Shown here in pieces: positions 1 to 4,362 of a stretch of DNA of 6,100 nt. The position numbers and the translations under genes are program-made. The notes beneath the pieces are model-generated. The model saw nothing but the letters and a program-made list of their open reading frames with translations. It ran no database searches and was not told the origin of the DNA. Within the stretch, counting starts at the first letter, position 1. Each line of letters starts with the position of its first letter. The DNA comes from Schlegelella_A sp035493195 (GTDB lineage: Bacteria; Pseudomonadota; Gammaproteobacteria; Burkholderiales; Burkholderiaceae_C): positions 1 through 6,100 of the forward strand of contig DATJIM010000442.1 of NCBI GenBank assembly GCA_035493195.1. Direction: 5' to 3'.

Positions 1-6
1 CCACTG

Positions 7-26
7 ACGCCGCGCGCCCGCGGCGT
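7..26. terminator. GC-rich hairpin at left edge, possible terminator
   Basis: Bases 7-14 (ACGCCGCG) and 19-26 (CGCGGCGT) form a perfect 8-bp stem around a 4-base loop. A TGA at 5-7 could be the stop of a plus-strand gene lying outside the window, which would make this a post-stop hairpin. No T-tract follows, so it does not meet the classical Rho-independent pattern. The upstream gene is not visible and the strand is undecided. A minus-strand frame open from an ATG at 74 to the left edge (24 codons) has no Shine-Dalgarno sequence and mixed third-position usage, so I do not call it a gene. Confidence 0.3.
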
Positions 27-146
27 GGCGCCCGTCACCACAAAGATCGCCGTGCTTGTGTGTCGGCTGCACATTGAAGTCGCGCGCGCATTGGTCGAAG
101 CTGTTTCGCAGCGTTCGCCTCGTCTCGAGGCTTCGCCACGACACGC

Positions 147-167
147 CCGGCGGCCTCCTGCCGCCGG
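147..167 (+). promoter_or_regulatory. Leader hairpin upstream of the esterase, loop complementary to its RBS
   Basis: Bases 147-154 (CCGGCGGC) pair perfectly with 160-167 (GCCGCCGG), leaving the loop CTCCT at 155-159. The loop bases CTCC (155-158) are the exact complement of the GGAG ribosome-binding sequence at 181-184, so an H-type pseudoknot that hides the RBS can be drawn. The stem is plain from the sequence. The pseudoknot and any control of translation are inference, and a CTCC/GGAG match of four bases can occur by chance. I found no convincing sigma-70 promoter in 1-180: TTGAAG at 74-79 has no good -10 partner. Confidence 0.3.
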
Positions 168-180
168 CACGACCCCACTC

Positions 181-184
181 GGAG
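181..184 (+). promoter_or_regulatory. Shine-Dalgarno GGAG that favours a TTG start for the esterase
   Basis: GGAG at 181-184 lies 6 nt before TTG at 191 but 21 nt before the in-frame ATG at 206. No purine-rich Shine-Dalgarno sequence sits 5-12 nt before that ATG. Spacing therefore favours TTG 191 as the real start. The alternative remains possible because MKRAAVAS from ATG 206 is also a normal signal-peptide beginning. The two choices differ by only five residues. Confidence 0.5.
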
Positions 185-190
185 CGAGAC

Positions 191-1960
191 TTGAACACCA
201 GCAACATGAAGCGCGCGGCCGTCGCGTCGATCGCGTCGGCCATCCTCGGCCTCGGCCTGACCGCGTGCGGCGGCAGCGACAGCAACAGCACCGCGGGCCC
301 GGCCACCGTCCGTTCCACCGCGTACGGCCAGGTCGACGGCGTCGTCGAGACGGACGGCAACACCGTCTCGTGGCGCGGCGTGCCGTTTGCCAAGCCGCCC
401 GTCGGCACGCTTCGCTGGCAGCCGCCGCAGGCTCCGGATGCGTGGACGGGCACCCGGTCGGCCAAGGACTTCGCAGATGCCTGCAGCCAGATCGGCGGCC
501 TCTTCGGTCCGCCGCCGACGGGCAAGGACTACAGCGCGGTCTGGGAGACGTTCTACAAGCAGATCGGCTCCGAGGACTGCCTCTACCTCAACATCTGGAG
601 CCCCGTGGCCGCGACCGATGCATCGGCGAAGCTGCCCGTCATCGTCTACATCCACGGCGGCAGCAACGTCGTCGGCGCCGCCTTCGATCCGCTGCTCCAG
701 GGCGGCAACCTGGCGAAGAACGCGAACGCCGTCGTCGTCACGGTCGCGTACCGGCTCGGCCTCTTCGGCTGGTTCGCGAACCCGGCGTTCAACACCGGCG
801 ATCCGGTCCACGATTCGGGCGACTACGCGCTGCTCGACCTCGTCCAGTCGCTGAAGTTCGTCCGCGACAACATCGCCAACTTCGGCGGCGATCCGGGCAA
901 CGTGACGATCATGGGGCAGTCGGCCGGCTCGACGAACGTCAACGCGCTGATCGTCACGCCGCTCGCGGCCGGTCTCTTCCACAAGGCGATCTCGCTCAGT
1001 GGCGGCATCGGCGGCAGCTCGATGACGGCGGCGGTGAACAAGTCGAACGCGATCATCAACGCGCTCCTGATCAAGGACAAGCTCGCGACCGACAAGACGT
1101 CGGCCGATGCCTACCGCACCGCGCAGAGCGACGAGTGGATCCGCAACTATCTGATGACGAAGACCGCGGCCGACCTCTACGGCATCCAGGTCGACCCGAC
1201 CGGCGGCAAGTGGGGCACCGGCTCGCGCACGTTCGAGCCGGGCTCGACGACGGCGACCCTGTGGGGCACCGTCGCGCCGATCGCCGACGGCACCGTGCTG
1301 CCGACGAGTCCGAGCAACGCCGTCAAGGCCGGCACCTTCAACAAGGTGCCGCAGATCGTCGGCAACACGTCGGAAGAGGGCAAGCTTTTCTCGTCGGCGT
1401 TCAAGATCGACGACTACACCCGAGTCAAGTGGATGAACGGGCAGTACCTCGGCACGATCAGCGGCCTGCAGCTCGGCGACATCGTCGACGCCAGCATCGT
1501 CTCGCCGCTCACCGTCGACAACTACAACACCTACACCTACAACAACGCCAACCACGTCGTTCCGGCGCCGAGCATCACGACGGCGCAGTTCTGGGCGCTC
1601 TCGAACGCGAGCAACGCGGCGTACTACGGGCAGGTGCCGCTCTACGCCTACGACTTCAAGTGGAACGAGGAGCCGGCGCCGTGGAACGACGTCTACGGCG
1701 CGTGGCACGCCGAGGACCTCGCGTTCGTCTTCGGCAACTTCGGCATGACCCTCGAGGCGTTCGGCTTCACCGAAGCGAACAAGCCCGGGCGGCTGGCGCT
1801 GTCGAACGCGATGCAGCAAAGCGTCGCGGCGTTCATCCGCACCGGCGACCCGAACAACGCGAGCCTCGGCGGCGTGAAGTGGGATCCGTGGACGCCGACC
1901 GACATGCATCGGCTGGTGTTCGACGCGACTCCGGACCAGCTGGCGATTTCCGAAGAGTAG
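191..1960 (+). CDS. Type-B carboxylesterase, predicted lipoprotein
   Basis: This is a serine hydrolase of the carboxylesterase type-B (cholinesterase-like) family, which cleaves carboxylic esters. It is 589 residues from TTG 191, or 584 from ATG 206, close to the usual family length. Numbering is from TTG. Residues 6-25 form a basic-then-hydrophobic signal ending LTA-Cys26, a lipobox. Gly follows the Cys, not Asp, so outer-membrane sorting is expected in a Gram-negative cell. Family marks in order are RGVPFAKPPVG, EDCLYLNIW (128-136), the oxyanion-hole HGG (155-157), FGGDPGNVTIMGQSAGS with nucleophile Ser244, NTSEEG with acid Glu396, and WHAEDLAFVF with His506. Cys98 and Cys130 match the conserved first disulfide of the family, which suits an extracytoplasmic site. 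The triad is complete, so it should be active; the substrate is unknown. The gene stands alone on its strand and converges on the oxidoreductase gene. Family call is very secure. Confidence 0.95.
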   Translation: MNTSNMKRAAVASIASAILGLGLTACGGSDSNSTAGPATVRSTAYGQVDGVVETDGNTVSWRGVPFAKPPVGTLRWQPPQAPDAWTGTRSAKDFADACSQIGGLFGPPPTGKDYSAVWETFYKQIGSEDCLYLNIWSPVAATDASAKLPVIVYIHGGSNVVGAAFDPLLQGGNLAKNANAVVVTVAYRLGLFGWFANPAFNTGDPVHDSGDYALLDLVQSLKFVRDNIANFGGDPGNVTIMGQSAGSTNVNALIVTPLAAGLFHKAISLSGGIGGSSMTAAVNKSNAIINALLIKDKLATDKTSADAYRTAQSDEWIRNYLMTKTAADLYGIQVDPTGGKWGTGSRTFEPGSTTATLWGTVAPIADGTVLPTSPSNAVKAGTFNKVPQIVGNTSEEGKLFSSAFKIDDYTRVKWMNGQYLGTISGLQLGDIVDASIVSPLTVDNYNTYTYNNANHVVPAPSITTAQFWALSNASNAAYYGQVPLYAYDFKWNEEPAPWNDVYGAWHAEDLAFVFGNFGMTLEAFGFTEANKPGRLALSNAMQQSVAAFIRTGDPNNASLGGVKWDPWTPTDMHRLVFDATPDQLAISEE

Positions 1961-1966
1961 GGGCGG

Positions 1967-1980
1967 GCAGCATCGGCTGC
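1967..1980. terminator. Short hairpin between convergent genes
   Basis: GCAGC (1967-1971) and GCTGC (1976-1980) form a 5-bp stem with loop ATCG in the 22-bp gap between the stops of the esterase and oxidoreductase genes. It could serve both strands, but the stem is short and no T-run follows in either direction. It is reported because convergent ends are where termination is expected. Confidence 0.2.
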
Positions 1981-1982
1981 GG

Positions 1983-2981
1983 TCATGCGGGGGCTTCGAT
2001 GCCCTCGTGGACGCGCAGCACGATGCGGCCAGTCACCTGCCGGCGCGCGAGACGCTGCAGGCCGTCGGCGAACGACGCCATCGGCAGCGCTTCCGGTGCG
2101 CGCGGCCGGAGCGTCCCTCGCGCGACGTCGGCGAAGATCTGCTCGTCGGCGGCGCGGCTTGCTCGCGGCTCGCGCTCGACCCAGGCGCCCCAGTAGCAGC
2201 CGACCACGCTGTAGTTCTTCAGCAGCGGCAGGTTCATCGCGAGGCTCGGCACCTCGCCGCTCGTGAAGCCGATCGGCAGGATGCGGCCACCCCACGCCAT
2301 CGCGCGCGAGACGGTGGCGAAGAGCGGGCCGCCGACGTTGTCGAAGAAGACGTCGACGCCACGGCCCTGCGTCAGCTCGAGCAGCCGCTCGCGCACCGGC
2401 TCGCGCGTGTAGTCGATCGCGTGCGCAGCGCCCTGGCTGCGTGCCGCGTCGCCCTTGGCGTCGGAGCCGGTGCCCGCGATCACGGTGGCGCCGATCCGGC
2501 GCGCGACGTCGACCGCGGCCATGCCGACGCCGCCGGCCGCGCCGCTGACGAAGACGGACTCGCCTTCGCGCAGCTGCGCGCGGGTGACGAGCGCGTAGCG
2601 CGCCGTGCCGTAGGCGTAGCGTACCGTCGCGCCGATCTCGAAGCCGACGCCGTCCGGCAATTTCAGGACGCCGCGCTCGGGTGCGACCATGCGCTCGGCC
2701 ATGCCGCCGTGCCAGTCGCTGCACGCGACGCGGTCGCCCGCGCGCACGCTGCGGACGCCGTCGCCGACCGCGAGCACCACGCCCGCAGCGTCGCTGCCCG
2801 GAACGAACGGCAGGGCGGGCTTCATCTGGTAGCGGCCGGCGACGATCAAGGTGTCCATGAAGCTCAACGCGGCGGCATGGACGGCGACGAGCACCTGGCC
2901 GGGGCCGGCCACGGGATCGGCGAGCTCGCCGAGCGCGAGACCCGCGATGCCGTCGAAGGTGTTGCAGACGACAGCGCGCAT
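1983..2981 (-). CDS. Zinc-independent MDR oxidoreductase, quinone oxidoreductase-like
   Basis: This 332-residue protein belongs to the medium-chain dehydrogenase/reductase superfamily, quinone-oxidoreductase branch (COG0604-like), which uses NADPH to reduce quinones or activated double bonds. The N-terminal GroES-like domain carries GRYQMKPALPFVPGSDAAG (49-67). Here the GHE and Cys ligands of the zinc alcohol dehydrogenases are missing, so no catalytic zinc is expected. The Rossmann domain has SGAAGGVG (146-153), the glycine-rich dinucleotide loop, then DNVGG (214-218). The stretch from LPIGFTSGE to NYSVVGCYWGAW (235-267) resembles the quinone oxidoreductase-like protein 2 group. It has no signal peptide or membrane segment, so it is cytosolic. 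The ATG at 2981 follows the thioesterase stop by one base (TGA-C-ATG), and its GGGAG ribosome site lies inside the end of that gene, which suggests translational coupling. It is the last gene of the three-gene operon. True substrate unknown; acyl-CoA enoyl reduction is an alternative suggested by its thioesterase neighbour. Confidence 0.9.
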   Translation of the reverse strand: MRAVVCNTFDGIAGLALGELADPVAGPGQVLVAVHAAALSFMDTLIVAGRYQMKPALPFVPGSDAAGVVLAVGDGVRSVRAGDRVACSDWHGGMAERMVAPERGVLKLPDGVGFEIGATVRYAYGTARYALVTRAQLREGESVFVSGAAGGVGMAAVDVARRIGATVIAGTGSDAKGDAARSQGAAHAIDYTREPVRERLLELTQGRGVDVFFDNVGGPLFATVSRAMAWGGRILPIGFTSGEVPSLAMNLPLLKNYSVVGCYWGAWVEREPRASRAADEQIFADVARGTLRPRAPEALPMASFADGLQRLARRQVTGRIVLRVHEGIEAPA

Positions 2982-2982
2982 G

Positions 2983-3501
2983 TCAGCCTGCTCCCTGCAC
3001 GCGCACGGTGACGACCTCGGCGGTGGCGCACTCGATCTCGCCCTGGCGCACGCTGCACGCGACGACCGATTTGCGCTCGCCGTGCGCGACGATGCGCGCG
3101 CGCAGCTCGAGCGGTCGGGCGACCGATGCCGGCCGGAGGTAGCGCACGTGCAGGCTTCCCGTGACGACCGCGAACGGCGGCGCGCCGCTGCCGAGGTCGT
3201 GCCCGGCCGCGCGGCAATGCGCCGCGAGCGCCGCCCAGACCGCGTGGCAATCGACGACCGACGCGATCGTGCCGCCGTAGACGACGCCCGGAAATGCGAT
3301 GTGCTCGGGACTCGGCTGCCAGACGCAGACGAGCTCGTCGCCGTGCCAGCGGCTCTTGATGCGGAGGCCCTGCGCGTTGAGCGTGCCGCAGCCGAAGCAA
3401 TGCACGGCCAGCCGGTCCTGCAGCGCGCGGCCGTCGTCGAAGGGATCGAACGGCGAATCGGTTGCGGCGCGCCGCGGTGCATCGAGGATGCCGGAGTCCA
3501 T
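2983..3501 (-). CDS. PaaI-type hotdog-fold thioesterase
   Basis: This 172-residue protein is a single hotdog domain of the PaaI/4HBT thioesterase type, expected to hydrolyse acyl-CoA or a related thioester in the cytosol. The first 30 residues are a charged, probably flexible arm. Then comes HCFGCGTLNAQGLRIKSRW (34-52), the Cys-Phe-Gly-Cys-Gly opening common in this subgroup. FPGVVYGGTIASVVD (70-84) is the central helix of the fold with the expected GG and the probable catalytic Asp84. The tail TGSLHVRYLRPA (114-125) is the usual beta-strand that packs the dimer. The start ATG at 3501 is preceded by AGAGGG at about 6 nt, directly after the stop of the methyltransferase gene, with 11 nt between the two genes. 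The oxidoreductase gene starts one base after its stop. Substrate cannot be read from the sequence: aromatic or short-chain acyl-CoA is typical of the family. Confidence 0.85.
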   Translation of the reverse strand: MDSGILDAPRRAATDSPFDPFDDGRALQDRLAVHCFGCGTLNAQGLRIKSRWHGDELVCVWQPSPEHIAFPGVVYGGTIASVVDCHAVWAALAAHCRAAGHDLGSGAPPFAVVTGSLHVRYLRPASVARPLELRARIVAHGERKSVVACSVRQGEIECATAEVVTVRVQGAG

Positions 3502-3512
3502 GGCTGCCCTCT

Positions 3513-4265
3513 TCAGGTCCGCGTCGAGCGACGCGGCGATCGCGGCTGCGGGATCAGCATGCCGACCTGCTCGCGGTACGCGCGGTAGCGCTCGCCGAAC
3601 TGCCGCACGAGGTCGCGCTCCTCGAACGCGATGCCGATCAGGATGTAGGCGGTGAAGCCGAGCGCGAACAGCAGCCGCCCGGCGGTCATGACGGGCACCG
3701 ACCAGAACGTCAGCAGCAGGCCTGCATAGAGCGGGTGGCGCACGCAGCGGTAGAGCAGCGGCGTCTTGAAGCGGGCCTCGGGCGCAGGGCGGCGCATGAG
3801 CGGTGCCACGACCTGCTGCAGTCCGAACAGCTCGAAGTGATCGATCTGGAACGTGCTGGCCAGCACCAGCAGCCAGCCGATCGCGAACACCGTCCACAGC
3901 AGCGCCGCGCCGGCGCTCTGCTCGATGCGCCACACGATCGGCGCCTCGATCGGAATCCAGTAGCGGAACATGACCGCCAGCACGACGCACGTCGCGACCA
4001 GGAACGTGCTGCGTTCGACGACCGGCGGCACGACGCGGGTCCACCAGTGCTTGAAGCCGCGCCGCGCCATGACGCTGTGCTGGACGCCGAACGCGGCGAG
4101 CAACAGCAGGTCGACGAGCAGGGCGTCGAGCGGCGGAGCGGCGGCGCCGACATCGACCGATCGCGGCACGAGCAGGTTGCCGCTGAAGCCGATGAAGTAC
4201 AGCAGGGCGGCGACGCCGGCCAGGTAGGCGGCGAGGCCGTAGATGAGTGCAAGCAGTCTGCGCAT
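3513..4265 (-). CDS. mddA: MddA-like methanethiol S-methyltransferase (integral membrane)
   Basis: This 250-residue membrane protein belongs to the NnrU/isoprenylcysteine-methyltransferase-like superfamily and most resembles MddA, which transfers a methyl group from S-adenosylmethionine to methanethiol to give dimethyl sulfide. About five to six hydrophobic segments are visible, near residues 5-28, 46-63, 86-103, 117-138, 181-195 and 198-214. Marks that recall MddA are GFSGNLLVPRSVD (26-38), QHSVMAR (62-68), WWTRVVPPVVERSTF (74-88) and STFQIDHFELFGLQQV (137-152). The C-terminal RHPLYAG (176-182) and EERDL...FGERYRAYR (215-231) form the SAM-binding part shared with ICMT-type enzymes. ATG 4265 is chosen over ATG 4334 because homologues begin with a similar RLLALIYG helix and GAGAAG lies about 7 nt upstream; the longer form would also translate through the promoter. 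It is the first gene of the operon. Another small thiol or acid as substrate cannot be excluded. Family identity is recalled from memory, not from a search. Confidence 0.75.
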   Translation of the reverse strand: MRRLLALIYGLAAYLAGVAALLYFIGFSGNLLVPRSVDVGAAAPPLDALLVDLLLLAAFGVQHSVMARRGFKHWWTRVVPPVVERSTFLVATCVVLAVMFRYWIPIEAPIVWRIEQSAGAALLWTVFAIGWLLVLASTFQIDHFELFGLQQVVAPLMRRPAPEARFKTPLLYRCVRHPLYAGLLLTFWSVPVMTAGRLLFALGFTAYILIGIAFEERDLVRQFGERYRAYREQVGMLIPQPRSPRRSTRT

Positions 4266-4295
4266 CGCGATCTTCTCGTGCAACGTGGTGCGCAC

Positions 4296-4324
4296 ACGAT
4301 AGGAAGCGAGCGTCCCTTGAGCGT
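4296..4324 (-). promoter_or_regulatory. Probable promoter of the methyltransferase-thioesterase-oxidoreductase operon
   Basis: Read on the minus strand, TATCGT at 4301-4296 matches the -10 consensus at four of six bases. A 17-bp spacer would place the -35 at 4324-4319, which reads ACGCTC and does not resemble TTGACA. A start point near 4289 would leave a leader of about 24 nt that includes the GAGAAG ribosome site. A usable -10 with no -35 is typical of an activator-dependent promoter, and the place of the -35 is covered by the direct repeat at 4308-4328. Deduced by eye only. Confidence 0.4.
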
Positions 4325-4328
4325 CCCT
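4308..4328. repeat. Perfect 10-bp direct repeat, 11-bp period: candidate SARP operator
   Basis: GAGCGTCCCT occurs at 4308-4317 and again at 4319-4328, separated by one T, so the copies lie one helical turn apart on the same DNA face. SARP activators are known to bind two heptamer direct repeats with an 11-bp period, the promoter-proximal one about 8 bp from the -10. On the minus strand the heptamer GGGACGC (4316-4310) lies exactly 8 bp from the -10 at 4301. The repeat is seen; its binding by the adjacent SARP-type protein is inference. Confidence 0.5.
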
Positions 4329-4337
4329 GTGCAAGCG

Positions 4338-4351
4338 AGCCGCGCGCGGCT
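4338..4351. promoter_or_regulatory. Perfect 14-bp palindrome abutting the regulator -10 box
   Basis: AGCCGCGCGCGGCT is its own reverse complement over all 14 bases. Its last T is the first base of the TATAAA box at 4351, so a dimeric protein bound here would block RNA polymerase, suggesting an operator for repression or autoregulation. It lies upstream of the likely start point, so it is not an RNA hairpin if that start is right. GC-only runs of this kind are not rare in such a genome, so the functional call is weak. Confidence 0.3.
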
Positions 4352-4356
4352 ATAAA
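4351..4356 (+). promoter_or_regulatory. -10 box TATAAA of the regulator gene, possible leaderless start
   Basis: TATAAA stands out in a GC-rich stretch and matches TATAAT at five of six bases. Only six bases (CCGCCG) separate it from the ATG at 4363, so transcription starting 6-8 nt downstream would begin at or next to the start codon. This agrees with the absence of any Shine-Dalgarno sequence before that ATG. The -35 position (TGTGCA at 4328-4333 with a 17-bp spacer) is poor, so the promoter may be weak or need an activator. Confidence 0.4.
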
Positions 4357-4362
4357 CCGCCG

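Noticed and set aside
1..74. A minus-strand frame open from ATG 74 to the left edge
   Set aside because: Only 24 codons, no Shine-Dalgarno sequence before the ATG (ACTTCA precedes it) and several A/T third positions unlike the genes here. It also includes the strong hairpin at 7-26.
35..1909. A 624-codon minus-strand open frame opposite the esterase gene
   Set aside because: Low-complexity Arg/Val/Asp-rich antisense of a secure gene, with no domain motif.
25..2196. A 723-codon plus-strand open frame overlapping the esterase gene
   Set aside because: It is an Arg/Gln/His-rich translation with no recognisable motif and lies in another frame of a gene with a full catalytic triad.
2007..3011. 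A 334-codon plus-strand open frame opposite the oxidoreductase gene
   Set aside because: It is an antisense shadow of an MDR gene with clear cofactor motifs, and its own translation has none.
4288..4295. GTGCGCAC palindrome near the presumed operon start point
   Set aside because: Only 8 bp and its flanks do not extend the symmetry, which is common by chance in this base composition.
3462..4355. A 297-codon plus-strand open frame opposite the methyltransferase gene
   Set aside because: It is Gln/Arg/His-rich, without motifs, and antisense to the membrane protein gene. It would also run through the divergent promoter region.
4317..4356. TTGAGC (4317-4322) as -35 for the TATAAA box at 4351
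   Set aside because: The spacer would be 28 bp, far beyond the 16-19 bp that sigma-70 polymerase accepts.
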